Positions 43,586-52,454 are shown, counted from the first letter of the stretch. The stretch: 64,000 bases of DNA from Secundilactobacillus silagei JCM 19001 (GCF_002217945.1 NZ_BCMG01000006.1:62001-126000); one strand, 5' to 3'. Numbers and translations are program-made. The notes: a model not told the origin generated them from the letters alone.

Positions 43586-44563
43586 CTATTCATCTCGTTT
43601 CAGCAGCAGCTTCGTCAGCGCCTTTAAATCCGTCTTAACGGGATGCTCCGGTAGCTGATCAATAAGACTTAAAGCCTGCTGTGTCAGCTCACTAGCCCGA
43701 TTTCGTGCTTGGTTAACGCCCTGATGCTGAACAACTAGCCGCTGGACAGTTTGTACATCAGTGACGGTCATCGCCGTTTTCTTATTGAGGTAGGGTTTAA
43801 AAGCGTCCCCGTCATTTTTCATCGCTAAGATCAGCGGTAGCGAATAAACCCCTTCCTTAAGGTCTTCCAAAACCGGTTTTTGCATCTTTTGCGACTGACC
43901 ATCGTAATCGAGAATGTCGTCTAGGATCTGAAAAGCTTTGCCAATCGTCATGCCAATCTTACCGGCCAGTTCAACCACCCCGGTATCACATTGACTTAAC
44001 ACTGCACCTTGGCGACAGCTTAGCCAAAACAGGGTGGCTGTTTTACCGCTAATTTCACGAAAATAGTCCTCTTCAGACACATTACACTGATAGTTTAACT
44101 TCATCTGCTCCAGTTCGCCGATCAAAATAGTGCGCATACTATCGATATTTAACTGCAGTTCTGCCAGATCATGCGTCGTTTTCAAAACTTCATTAAAATA
44201 AATCGTGAACAGATAGTCGCCGGCATAAATCGCATTGCGGGAACCATATAGGGTATGGATCGTGGTCACACCACGACGCAGCGGTGAGTGATCAATAACG
44301 TCATCATGAATCAAGGTGGCCACGTGCAGCAGCTCCAAGGCAGCCGCACCCGCACGCAAAGTGGTGGCATCGTGCTGGTCGCCAAATTCACTAAACAGGT
44401 AAAAGAATCCGGGCCTTAATAATTTGCCGCCAGACTGCAGCAAAGCAACGATCTGTCGCTGAATGGACTGATTCGGTAACTTCACCGCTGCCAGCAAATA
44501 GGGCTGTAACTGGTCTAACTGCTGTTCAACTTGTGGAAACTGCTGCCAAATTTTATGAACCAT
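43586..44563 (-). CDS. Polyprenyl (heptaprenyl-type) diphosphate synthase
   Basis: A 325-residue trans-prenyltransferase. The two aspartate-rich motifs are visible: HDDVIDH (about residue 91) and DDILDYD (about 214). The G-K-x-L-R-P motif GGKLLRPG lies near residue 44. It extends farnesyl diphosphate with IPP; product length is not certain, and the family includes quinone side-chain synthases. No menaquinone genes are visible nearby, so the context is unclear. The start ATG lies 3 bp after a CGACGG. Confidence 0.88.
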   Translation of the reverse strand: MVHKIWQQFPQVEQQLDQLQPYLLAAVKLPNQSIQRQIVALLQSGGKLLRPGFFYLFSEFGDQHDATTLRAGAAALELLHVATLIHDDVIDHSPLRRGVTTIHTLYGSRNAIYAGDYLFTIYFNEVLKTTHDLAELQLNIDSMRTILIGELEQMKLNYQCNVSEEDYFREISGKTATLFWLSCRQGAVLSQCDTGVVELAGKIGMTIGKAFQILDDILDYDGQSQKMQKPVLEDLKEGVYSLPLILAMKNDGDAFKPYLNKKTAMTVTDVQTVQRLVVQHQGVNQARNRASELTQQALSLIDQLPEHPVKTDLKALTKLLLKRDE

Positions 44564-44766
44564 CCGTCGCCACCCCCCAATTTAAACTAGCTGACCATAA
44601 TTAACCGTTTTCATCATGTTATCACATGACCATCAAATAATAGCCAAAAGAGCTTGTGACTTAAGTTGATATTGGTAAGTATTTCAACTGACTTCTTAAC
44701 TGAAACTAGCAAAAAAACGTCTATTTATTCAATACTTCAATATAGTCTAATCGCATGCCAAAACTC

Positions 44767-44850
44767 AGATTCCGGCCATTTAACCCCAAAAATGCTTATC
44801 CCGACAAAGTTCGCCGGAATAAGCATTTTTGGGGTTAAATTCTGGAATCT
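44767..44850. repeat. Long palindrome (TTTAACCCCAAAAATGCTTAT arms)
   Basis: Perfect 21-bp arms at 44779-44799 and 44819-44839, with outer AGATTCC/GGAATCT also paired, giving a near-perfect palindrome around a 19-nt loop. It is far larger than most terminators and its T run is inside the stem. It may terminate the neighbouring unknown gene or be a mobile-type repeat. Confidence 0.7.
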
Positions 44851-44885
44851 ACCGAGTTTCGTCACAGCTTCTTCCGCAAATTCAT

Positions 44886-45236
44886 TTAATCTGAAAGTGC
44901 CTTGATCTGATCTAAAACCTGCAGTAACTGTTTTTCAGCCTTTTCATAATCGGCCATCTGATTACCAAACTGCTGGTTGAAGCCTTCAAGTCCACCAGCC
45001 ACAAAGGCATATTCGTATTGATATACCTGCTGATAAGCCGTGGTTAGCTGCGTCAGTAACTCAGACTGACTGGGCTCTGCTAACTGCAAAGCGAACTGAA
45101 TCATCCGCAAATCAGTATACCCCAGTTCAAACTGAATTGCCCAAGCACGCATAAAGTCATGCTGCGCTTGAATGTGTAAGAAGTGATGTTCCGTATTCCA
45201 AGCTAACCGCGCAATTGAATCGTCAATTTTTAACAT
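44886..45236 (-). CDS. Hypothetical protein, 116 aa
   Basis: Unrecognised helical soluble protein with Gln-rich segments (QLAEPSQSELLTQLTTAYQQVYQYEYAFV). The ATG at 45236 is set by GGAGG eight bases upstream. It follows the thiamin-salvage genes by 88 bp on the same strand and may be the third gene of that TPP-controlled transcript, though no link in function can be read. Confidence 0.6.
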   Translation of the reverse strand: MLKIDDSIARLAWNTEHHFLHIQAQHDFMRAWAIQFELGYTDLRMIQFALQLAEPSQSELLTQLTTAYQQVYQYEYAFVAGGLEGFNQQFGNQMADYEKAEKQLLQVLDQIKALSD

Positions 45237-45324
45237 TTTCCATACCTCCAAAGTAGGTGACATTAACTTAACGCCTGCCTAAAAAATACGCAGTTTGGCG
45301 GTCAGATGCAACTATCTACACTTA

Positions 45325-45882
45325 CTATTTTTCGGGCCCCAGATGACGTAAAGCATGGGCTCGGTCCAATAGCTTGAACACACTGTGAACGACGATCGTC
45401 CCAAAGAAGATCACTGAGATCAGCCGCACGGTAAATAACGCCACGATCATGCCAATGGAATAGTGGATGTAGCCGAGTTTGAACAGCTCATAGGTAAACG
45501 CCACGATCGTCGTTGTAATCGATGAGGTCAACAAACTAGCCCAGCCCCAGTTTTTGTACCGCCAGATGGCAAATCCCAGTTCACTGCCAATGCCTTGAAC
45601 GATTCCTGAAAGCAGCGCAGCGATCCCAAAGGTCCCACCAAAGATAACTTCAGCAGCTGCCCCTAGCACTTCACCCACGACTGCCGCACCGGGAATCCGG
45701 GTCAAGTAAATGGCTAAGGGACCGGCCATGATCCAGAGGCCAAACAGGATTTCATTAGCGAAGGGCCCCACGGCTACCGATAAAATGTTGTACAAGTAAT
45801 CGGTTCCCACAAAAATCGCCCCAAAAATCAACGCAATCATCGTAATCAGAATAATATCTTGAAGATGAAATTGTTTTTTCAT
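45325..45882 (-). CDS. ykoE: ECF transporter S component, YkoE type
   Basis: A 185-residue membrane protein with about six segments (FGLWIMAGPLAIYL and GAAVVGEVLGAAAEVIFGG are the conserved EcfS-like region). YkoE is the substrate component for the thiamin pyrimidine (HMP) or its formyl-amino form. Its usual ATPase/EcfT partners ykoC/ykoD are not adjacent, so it probably uses the shared energising module. It follows the amidohydrolase by 18 bp behind a TPP riboswitch. Confidence 0.88.
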   Translation of the reverse strand: MKKQFHLQDIILITMIALIFGAIFVGTDYLYNILSVAVGPFANEILFGLWIMAGPLAIYLTRIPGAAVVGEVLGAAAEVIFGGTFGIAALLSGIVQGIGSELGFAIWRYKNWGWASLLTSSITTTIVAFTYELFKLGYIHYSIGMIVALFTVRLISVIFFGTIVVHSVFKLLDRAHALRHLGPEK

Positions 45883-45900
45883 TGTAACCTTTTCCTTTCG

Positions 45901-47175
45901 TTACTTAGCCTGTGAGCACCACGTTAATACGAAATCAGCCATGATCTTAGTGTAGTTGATCAACTGCGATAAACGCACCGTTTCGTTATCGCTATGCGCC
46001 TGCTGCATTTCACCGGGACCGTAAGTCACCGCTGGAATGTGGTAAAAGTCAAACCAGCCGCCATCTGACACCGAGGTGGACATATTGATCGTCGGCGCTT
46101 TGCCGAGCTGCTGTTCATGACTTTGCTTTAACAATTGAACTGCCGGTGATGACTGATCAATTGCCAGCGGTGGAAATATTTCACCCTTATCCACCAGCAT
46201 GGAATCCCCACCCCAACTAAAAGTGGGTAACGTTTCTTTTAACCAAGGGTCCGCTTTGGCAGCCGCCGTCACCGCGGCTTCAATTTCTTGAGTCACCTGT
46301 TGAATAGTTTCGTTAGGGTAAAAATGCACGGTGATCCACAGCCGGCACTCATTAGCCACAAAGGCCGGGTGAATGCCGCCTTCAATGTAGGCCGGATTAA
46401 TGGTATCCGTTCCCGCAGGAAAACCCGGATACTGTTTTGTCACTGCCCAGTAGTGTTCCAGTTTTTGAAGCGCTTCGATCACCACTGGCATCTTCTCCAC
46501 CATGCTGGCCGCCTTCAAACCGCCGCCAGCGCGTAACATGTTCACCCGGTTACCATCATGGTAGGTGTGCGGACTTTTCAGCGTGATCCAACCGGTCACA
46601 ACGCCGCCCTGGCCTTGAAACGCCAGGTCACTGGTGTCACCGACGACTGCGAAATCGGCCGTTTCACCCTGTTTCAGTAAGGTTTTCGTCCCGGCCTCCC
46701 CAGCTTCTTCACCCACGACCGACTGGAATAACAAATCACCCGGTAAGTGAATATCTAGCTGTTTCAAGAGCTGAAAGAGGTACAAGAAACAGGCTATCGC
46801 TCCCTTCATGTCGCTGACACCACGGCCATACAACTGGTCGCCTTTTTGAACTAACTTAAAGGGGTCAGTCTGCCAGCGATCACGATCCGTTAGCGCTGCC
46901 ACATCCACGTGACCGTTCAGCAGTAGACTATGATGCTGACTGTCTTCACGCCCCCGTAATTTGCCCGAAACCAGCGCATCCTGATCGTAAAAGGCCTGCT
47001 GTTTAACTAAAAAGCCGGCTGCTGTTAACTGTTCCTTCACAAACTCCTGAACGTCCAGCGTATTTCTGGCAGGTGGCGACACCGTTTGAAACGCCACCAG
47101 CTGGCGTAAAATCGCCAGCAGTGTGGCTTGTTTCTCATCAATTGCTTGCTGTAACTTGGTTCTTGTACCTAACAT
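45901..47175 (-). CDS. ylmB: ArgE/DapE-family amidohydrolase, likely YlmB (formylaminopyrimidine deformylase)
   Basis: A 424-residue M20-type metallohydrolase. Visible features are NGHVDV (first metal His-Asp), GRGVSDMKG (catalytic Asp/Lys region), VVGEEAGEAGTK (base Glu) and HSDNETV near the C-terminus. It directly follows a TPP riboswitch and precedes ykoE, so it most likely acts in thiamin-pyrimidine salvage as YlmB does, deformylating a formylamino-HMP intermediate. That role is inferred from context. The ATG at 47175 is downstream of the switch; upstream in-frame starts would lie in the riboswitch or terminator. Confidence 0.85.
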   Translation of the reverse strand: MLGTRTKLQQAIDEKQATLLAILRQLVAFQTVSPPARNTLDVQEFVKEQLTAAGFLVKQQAFYDQDALVSGKLRGREDSQHHSLLLNGHVDVAALTDRDRWQTDPFKLVQKGDQLYGRGVSDMKGAIACFLYLFQLLKQLDIHLPGDLLFQSVVGEEAGEAGTKTLLKQGETADFAVVGDTSDLAFQGQGGVVTGWITLKSPHTYHDGNRVNMLRAGGGLKAASMVEKMPVVIEALQKLEHYWAVTKQYPGFPAGTDTINPAYIEGGIHPAFVANECRLWITVHFYPNETIQQVTQEIEAAVTAAAKADPWLKETLPTFSWGGDSMLVDKGEIFPPLAIDQSSPAVQLLKQSHEQQLGKAPTINMSTSVSDGGWFDFYHIPAVTYGPGEMQQAHSDNETVRLSQLINYTKIMADFVLTWCSQAK

Positions 47176-47223
47176 TTGCTTCCATCCCTTCATGGTCAAC
47201 TCAGCCACGAACCTGGATAAACT

Positions 47224-47257
47224 AAAAAGACCCTCGAAGCTAAACTTCGAGAGTCTT
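47224..47257 (-). terminator. TPP riboswitch terminator
   Basis: AAGACTCTCGAAG/CTTCGAGGGTCTT stem with a TTTTT tail, just after the aptamer and before the coding start. Confidence 0.85.
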
Positions 47258-47272
47258 GTTGTGCACACGTTC

Positions 47273-47365
47273 AATCAGCTTTCCTACGTGAGTCTTAACT
47301 CTCAGGTTCAAAGGGTCTGGCAAATTGCCATCTCAGCTCCATCAAGAGCACCCCTAGCTTGTGGT
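47273..47365 (-). promoter_or_regulatory. TPP riboswitch (THI element)
   Basis: The minus strand reads GGGGTGCTC, GCTGAGATGGC, CCAGACCCTTTGAACCTGA and CGTAGGAAAGC in order. These are the conserved TPP aptamer blocks (P2, the CUGAGA/pyrimidine-sensor helix, and the ACCCUUUGAACCUGA pyrophosphate side). Bound TPP should favour the terminator and shut off the amidohydrolase and YkoE genes. Confidence 0.93.
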
Positions 47366-47434
47366 CCTATCATGTCATAGTTAGTTGACGAATGCAAGCA
47401 TCCACGGCTCTTTTCACAAAGAACCGTGAATGAA

Positions 47435-48139
47435 TTATTCGCCACCCCTAATTTGGGGATAAATTTCAACAAACTCACCAGCGTGCTGACTGCCGTTTTC
47501 CAGATAAGGCAAAATCTTAGCCGCCACGTCATCCGGCTGGTGAAAACCTGGATAATCAGCATTGTCATTCAGATCAGTGGTGGTTGGCCCTGGGTGAATG
47601 CCAAAGACACTGACTGGCAGCTTTCCCTGTTTCATATCAATGGCTAAGGAGTCCGTGAAAACGTTCAGAGCAGCCTTTGAGGACTTGTACGCTAACGGAT
47701 TCCAAATTGGATTGGCATCGGTTGGCATGGTGATATTCACGATGGTCCCCTGATTTTCAGTGATGACCGGCAATAATCCCCTAGTTAACTGGTAAACGCC
47801 TAAGAAATTAACCTGTAACGTTGCCTGTAAATCAGCAACGGTCAGCTCCCGGTTAGCAACTTCGCGGCCAGAAGTCCCGACATTATTGATCAACAAATCT
47901 AAATCACCATATTCAGCACAGATCTGACCAATTGCTGTTTCGATAGCAGTCGGCGCCGCCATATCGATCTGAACGAGATCGACGGCCCTTACACCAGCAG
48001 CTTGCAGTGTGGCAACCGCTTGAGAGCCACGGCTAAAATTCCTGACACCTAGTAACACATGTACCCCGTGTTGTCCTAAAATCTTCGCTAAAGCGTAGCC
48101 AATCCCTTTATTAGCACCCGTGATAAATGCTGTTTTCAT
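47435..48139 (-). CDS. Short-chain dehydrogenase/reductase (SDR)
   Basis: A 234-residue SDR with TGANKGIG, NNVGTSG (the usual NNAG with a Val), a catalytic region MPTDANPIWNPLAY and the YKSSK pair. AGGAGCG precedes the ATG at 48139; an upstream in-frame ATG lacks a site. The Ser before Tyr is displaced (NITMPTD instead of SSxxG), so the catalytic set should be checked. Substrate unknown. Confidence 0.85.
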   Translation of the reverse strand: MKTAFITGANKGIGYALAKILGQHGVHVLLGVRNFSRGSQAVATLQAAGVRAVDLVQIDMAAPTAIETAIGQICAEYGDLDLLINNVGTSGREVANRELTVADLQATLQVNFLGVYQLTRGLLPVITENQGTIVNITMPTDANPIWNPLAYKSSKAALNVFTDSLAIDMKQGKLPVSVFGIHPGPTTTDLNDNADYPGFHQPDDVAAKILPYLENGSQHAGEFVEIYPQIRGGE

Positions 48140-48233
48140 GTTAAACGCTCCTGTCATTAATTCTAATTGACTTGCTGCAACTACTTGCTACTGTCTATTC
48201 TAATCCATAGACCATACTCTAGGGTAAGCAAAA

Positions 48234-48262
48234 ATAAAAACCACCTACAAGGGTGGCTTTAT
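48234..48262 (-). terminator. Terminator of the exopolysaccharide operon
   Basis: Minus-strand CCACC/GGTGG hairpin with one flanking mismatch and AAA/TTT pairing, followed by a T run 17 bp after the deacetylase stop. Confidence 0.6.
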
Positions 48263-48278
48263 TTTGAACCGTTTAAAT

Positions 48279-49169
48279 TTACTTTTCAAGCCAATGGGAA
48301 ATACTCGGCCAGCTGTTCTTGGTGATGATCATCCGCGGTGCTAGTTGAAGATCATTCTCATCAGTCACGATCCCGTTATTCAAGGTGTAAATCACCTTTA
48401 GACCAGGCTGATGCACTAAGAAGTTTTGAACGATCGGCGTCCCACTACCGTATGGATAAGTAAAGATGGCCGATGTATGGCCGGTCTTTTGCTTCATTAC
48501 TTTTTGACTAGTGGCATAATCACTAGTGAATTTTGAATAGTTTTTCTTTAAGTTAAACGCCGGTGTGCCCTTGATCAGATAATGCATGTTATTAGTATGC
48601 ACGCCTAACGTCATTTTAGAACCCGCCGACTGACGTAACTTCAAGATCTGCGGCCAAGTCGCCAACTGTTCTCCGCCAATGTAGCTCCCGGTATTGCCGG
48701 TAATAATTGAGGCGGTAAATGGATAACCGTAGTGTTTCATCACTGGTGCCGCATTTTCAGTCATCGTGCGATCAATATCATCAAAGGTCAAAACAACGTA
48801 CTTGCCATGAATCGGCCGATTATTCTTTAACATCTGCGCCATTTGAGCGGTTGAAATCACTTTAATGTGGTGCTGACGTAAAAAGCGCATTTGTTTTTTA
48901 AATTCTGAAAGGTTCACGTTATACACGTGCAGTTGATTATTGGGCGTTAAGGCCTCAACGCTTTTAACCATCATATCGTTATTGTTTAGGATCCGGTGGT
49001 AGCAAAACACCATGATGCCGTTTTTAACCGTTGCATCACGGCTGGTCAGCGCGTAGTTTTCACGGCTGCCCAATTCAAATTTAGTACTCTTGCGGACGTT
49101 AACAGCAATTAAACCGATAAACACAACGATCATAATTCCTAACAACCACTTACGCATTGTCTTTGTCAT
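48279..49169 (-). CDS. Polysaccharide deacetylase (PNAG deacetylase type)
   Basis: A 296-residue protein with an N-terminal membrane anchor (about residues 6-25) and a NodB-type domain: VLTFDDIDRTM holds the catalytic/metal Asp pair, LGVHTNNMHYL the His, and FTYPYGSGTP the later motif. It should remove acetyl groups from poly-beta-1,6-GlcNAc on the outer face, as IcaB/PgaB do. It overlaps the preceding small membrane gene by 20 bp and is last in a three-gene unit. The ATG at 49169 has AAAGG upstream. Confidence 0.87.
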   Translation of the reverse strand: MTKTMRKWLLGIMIVVFIGLIAVNVRKSTKFELGSRENYALTSRDATVKNGIMVFCYHRILNNNDMMVKSVEALTPNNQLHVYNVNLSEFKKQMRFLRQHHIKVISTAQMAQMLKNNRPIHGKYVVLTFDDIDRTMTENAAPVMKHYGYPFTASIITGNTGSYIGGEQLATWPQILKLRQSAGSKMTLGVHTNNMHYLIKGTPAFNLKKNYSKFTSDYATSQKVMKQKTGHTSAIFTYPYGSGTPIVQNFLVHQPGLKVIYTLNNGIVTDENDLQLAPRMIITKNSWPSISHWLEK

Positions 49170-49455
49170 TTGCTGCCGCCTTTCGCTTGAGATTTCGAAT
49201 ATGAACAACGCTATACAGCGCGACTAAACCGCCAATGATAATGATCAAATAACCTAGCATTTTATAAAGGTGAAACGAGAGGTTAAACAGTGAGTAGTTC
49301 ACGACCAATGCATCCGAATAGATGCCAAAAATAAAACAGACGTTAATGGCTAACACGTAGATGGCGATGATCCACAATAAAATGAGCAGCAGCATCCGTC
49401 GTAACCGTGACCCCAAGGAGGTCTTTTTACGAATGACTAACTTATCTTTATCCAT
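49150..49455 (-). CDS. Small membrane partner of the polysaccharide synthase (PgaD/IcaD-like)
   Basis: A 101-residue protein with two membrane segments (about residues 20-45 and 60-85) between a family-2 glycosyltransferase and the deacetylase. Size, position and topology match the small accessory subunits IcaD/PgaD needed for full polymerase activity, though the sequence is not diagnostic. It starts 3 bp after the glycosyltransferase stop and overlaps the deacetylase start. Confidence 0.7.
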   Translation of the reverse strand: MDKDKLVIRKKTSLGSRLRRMLLLILLWIIAIYVLAINVCFIFGIYSDALVVNYSLFNLSFHLYKMLGYLIIIIGGLVALYSVVHIRNLKRKAAANDKDNA

Positions 49456-49457
49456 TT

Positions 49458-50672
49458 TTAGACCCCCCGATCTGGGCTGGCCCAGGTGCCCTTACGTTTG
49501 GGATCAAGGAAGAATGACCCCAGTGCCGTAATGCAGCTGACCAGGTTAACCGCCCAATAGAAAATAAAGTACATTGGTAACAGCAACAGATCTTGCCAGT
49601 CAATATAGCCTTGGCGCTGAGAACTGGTAAACCCAATGATAAATTGGACGATACTGATCAGGGTCAAAACAAATAGGATCCCGCCGTCTAAAATAAGAGC
49701 GTGAGCAAAGATCATGGTCAAGAAATACAGCACGATCATGAAAAAGCAGCTCAATGCCCAGAGGTTACTGACCACCATATCAATCAGCAACCACTGTTCA
49801 GCCAGCTTACCGGTAAAGATCAGCTGCCGGTTACGAATCAAAACTTCCAAACCACCACGAGCCCAACGGCGGCGTTGCCGAATCAAGGCTTTTAGATGTT
49901 CCGGCACCAAGATCCAGGACACCGCCTGCGGACAATAAGCAACGCGCCACTGGTGTGAATAGAGCTTCCAAGTCATATCAATGTCTTCCGTTAACGCCTC
50001 AACCGTCCAGCCCTTAACTTGCTGAATCGCTTGCTTGCGATACACCACGATCACACCAGAAACCGTTGTGATATGGCCCGTAATAAAGGACTGCCCCCGT
50101 TTGATAATGTCAATGATCCCGATGTATTCCAACAACTGCAACCGTCCCAGCAACGTTGTTCGGTTACGGACAACGGGCCGACCGGCAACCGCGCCGACTT
50201 TGGGATCGTTGTAAAGTGGCAACATCATCTGTTTCAAGGCCTTCTGATCAATGTAAGAATCAGAATCCAGACACAGTAAGTATTCACCAGCTGCACTTTT
50301 TAGGCCAACGTTTAGTGCGTTCGCTTTACCGCCGTTTTTGACGATTGGCACCACCTTGACCGGAAATTGAGTTCGGTACTGTTTCTGCAAGTCATACATG
50401 ACCTTTAGCGTTTGATCAACACTGCCGTCATCAATTAAAATCAATTCAAGATTGTGATACGTCAAGTTGGCTACCGATTCAACCACTTCATGTAAAGTAT
50501 CTTCCTCATTATGAGCTGGAATCAAAACTGAGACCAGTTGCTCCGGTTCCCCTTTACCGGGTTTTTTTAAAGGAATTTGGCGTTGTTGTACACCAAAAAA
50601 GATTGCACCCATGATCCACACAAGTGAGACGATCATTGGGTACAAAACTACAAATCCACTAAGTATATTCAT
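49458..50672 (-). CDS. pgaC: Poly-beta-1,6-N-acetylglucosamine synthase (IcaA/PgaC-type glycosyltransferase)
   Basis: A 404-residue processive GT2 enzyme. A starting membrane segment is followed by SVLIPAHNEED, DDGSVD, LDSDS (metal/UDP-sugar Asp residues), the LTEDIDMTW acceptor motif and QRRRWARGG (QxxRW). Three or more C-terminal membrane segments complete the IcaA-type layout. It uses UDP-GlcNAc to build and export beta-1,6-GlcNAc polymer. It heads the three-gene unit; the usual icaC/O-acyltransferase gene is missing. Confidence 0.9.
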   Translation of the reverse strand: MNILSGFVVLYPMIVSLVWIMGAIFFGVQQRQIPLKKPGKGEPEQLVSVLIPAHNEEDTLHEVVESVANLTYHNLELILIDDGSVDQTLKVMYDLQKQYRTQFPVKVVPIVKNGGKANALNVGLKSAAGEYLLCLDSDSYIDQKALKQMMLPLYNDPKVGAVAGRPVVRNRTTLLGRLQLLEYIGIIDIIKRGQSFITGHITTVSGVIVVYRKQAIQQVKGWTVEALTEDIDMTWKLYSHQWRVAYCPQAVSWILVPEHLKALIRQRRRWARGGLEVLIRNRQLIFTGKLAEQWLLIDMVVSNLWALSCFFMIVLYFLTMIFAHALILDGGILFVLTLISIVQFIIGFTSSQRQGYIDWQDLLLLPMYFIFYWAVNLVSCITALGSFFLDPKRKGTWASPDRGV

Positions 50673-51018
50673 CTAAAAACTCCCTTGGCGATCTTCTCGC
50701 CGATATCTAGCAACTTGTTAAATTGCTAATTCAATCTTCAGATATGTGTGCTCACACATCAACTTTCACATTGTACTGGGACAACCCCGGCCCGTCAACA
50801 CTTGTTCTTTTATCCGTTTTCAACTGACCCGGATAAAGGTTGATTAATACCAGTAATGTAACCGTACCCATGCCCTTAATTTCTAGAAGTTAAGAATTAC
50901 TTAACTTGACGGTTTACTCATGTACACAATTAATCTGCAAGTCTTATTTGACTCCGAAGAAATAACGGTTAATAATTAATTAATGCTTAAATTAGATATC
51001 ATATTCTTCGGAGGAATA
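50673..51018. promoter_or_regulatory. Divergent control region of the pga and lipoprotein genes
   Basis: ATGTGTG-CT-CACACAT (50744-50759) is a perfect 7+7 palindrome likely to be an operator for the exopolysaccharide genes. No other gene or RNA is seen in the rest. TTTTCCCTGG-type GC-rich stretches and AT-rich flanks only. The lipoprotein ribosome site GGAGG is at 51010-51014. Confidence 0.5.
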
Positions 51019-51678
51019 ATGAGTATACAAAAATTTCTGATGGTGATTCTGACGCTATCCGCTGTTCTATCATTAACTGCGTGCGGCAATCGGCCATCTA
51101 AATCAGCCAGTTCAACTGTCAATTCATATTCAACATCGCCGGTTCAAACATCCAGCGCCCAGAAAACTACACCCCAGAGATCCAGTCTAACCACGATGGG
51201 CAAGTTTGACCACGTTAAGACTGGTCATGAAGGTAGTTCAAGAAACCAAGTCTTCACTATTCTGGGGAAACCCGATAAAACGTCTAAAGCCACGAAAAAG
51301 GGTTCCAATAAGGGGTCTACGGTCTACACTTGGAATCAGTCACAGCAAAAAAACATCAGTATTGATATCGTCAAAAACCGAGCTATTTCCAAAAACGTCT
51401 TTCAGATCAACTCTTCAGCTAAGATCACCTCTGCGCAATATCACCAAATCAAAAAAACTACTCATCTCTCCGCGGTAAAACAACAACTTGGTCTACCGGC
51501 AGAAGAAATGGTAATGGGCAACAAGGGACCTTATAGTTCTCAAACCATCGTTTATCTGGCTAAAAATAAGCAGCAATCGTATACGTTTAACTTTATCAAT
51601 CAACGATTAGCTGATAAAACGGCTTCTACCTCAAAAGACAAAACCGTCAAATCTCAAAATACTCACCCCATTAAATAA
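51019..51678 (+). CDS. Lipoprotein with two SmpA/BLIP-like modules
   Basis: A 219-residue protein. The lipobox LSLTAC follows a short signal, so it is a membrane-anchored lipoprotein; a Ser/Thr-rich linker follows. Two modules (about residues 60-120 and 130-195) each contain a stretch like FDHVKTGHEGSSRNQVFTILGKP and KTTHLSAVKQQLGLP, which resemble the repeated DUF3862/BLIP-type fold seen in Gram-positive lipoproteins. The ATG at 51019 is set by GGAGG; a longer in-frame start is unlikely. Function unknown. Its stop lies in a 23-bp tandem duplication. Confidence 0.7.
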   Translation: MSIQKFLMVILTLSAVLSLTACGNRPSKSASSTVNSYSTSPVQTSSAQKTTPQRSSLTTMGKFDHVKTGHEGSSRNQVFTILGKPDKTSKATKKGSNKGSTVYTWNQSQQKNISIDIVKNRAISKNVFQINSSAKITSAQYHQIKKTTHLSAVKQQLGLPAEEMVMGNKGPYSSQTIVYLAKNKQQSYTFNFINQRLADKTASTSKDKTVKSQNTHPIK

Positions 51679-51706
51679 CTTAAACTCACCCCATTAAATA
51701 ACTTAA
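51661..51706 (+). repeat. 23-bp tandem duplication over a stop codon
   Basis: ACTCACCCCATTAAATAAC plus TTAA occurs twice in exact tandem (51661-51683 and 51684-51706). The first copy contains the lipoprotein stop codon. Confidence 0.9.
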
Positions 51707-51787
51707 TTTGTAAGAAAATGTAAAAATCCTGTATAAAATTACTTTACAAAACCACTCAAAATAGTGTATGATTATTCCTGTTGTGAT

Positions 51788-51871
51788 GCCCCGGTGGCGG
51801 AACTGGCAGACGCGCAGCGTTCAGGTCGCTGTTTGGGCAACCAAGTACAGGTTCGAATCCTGCTCGGGGCA
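51788..51871 (+). tRNA. tRNA-Leu(CAG)
   Basis: An 84-nt class II tRNA. Acceptor GCCCCGG/TCGGGGC with A73, anticodon stem CAGCG/CGCTG around TTCAGGT (anticodon CAG), a long variable arm with TTTGGGCAACCAA, and a canonical T arm CAGG-TTCGAAT-CCTG. CCA is not encoded. A TTACAA-17-TATGAT promoter lies just upstream (about 51743-51771). Confidence 0.96.
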
Positions 51872-52454
51872 TAATAATATAGGACTACCGTTAAATTAAC
51901 GTTTAGCGATAGTCCTTTTTTGTGCATTAAAAATTAAAGCATTTTCCTTATCTTATATAGAAGATTTGTAACTAGTTTAAAGTGTATGACATGCTATTTG
52001 GCAGAAAATGTATCGTCACAAGGAATATTAACTCTGGGGGACCAATTCAAATTGAATTAGCCCCTTTGTATTCTGTATGTAAATTCAATTTTATTCTAAT
52101 TTAATTTTAATCACAAATATCGTTCAAATTGGTTATTAAAGCCTCAAAAAACATCAGTCTATTGTTTTTCATTATTACTAAATACCATTTAATTTTTCAT
52201 TTACAGTCTATTCTGGTTAAGATGCTGATTAATAAACGTTTATAGTATTTCGTTCAACCCATAAAATGATAAATTATTTTATTTTTTTCAAACCTAATTT
52301 AAATGGCTAAGTAACCCTACTGCAACAAGCAAACGCCTACTAATTATTTATCATTAAAACAAAATTAGAATATTGAATATTTAATCATTAACTTGTAATT
52401 AAACACAAGTGGTTTATAATCTAACATTAATAAGTTGAGGGGATGATTGATGAT
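51872..52454. other. Terminator and AT-rich gene-free region
   Basis: A tRNA terminator (AGGACTA...TAGTCCTTTTTT, 51881-51921) is followed by about 520 bp of very AT-rich DNA up to the AEC transporter. One hairpin (GGGG-ACC-AATTC/GAATT-AGCCCC, about 52035-52066) stands out. No frame with a ribosome site and no mobile element is seen. Confidence 0.5.

Noticed and set aside
47403-47427. CACGG...CCGTG hairpin after the SDR gene as a terminator
   Set aside because: It pairs imperfectly and has no T run on the relevant strand, so it was not listed as a terminator.
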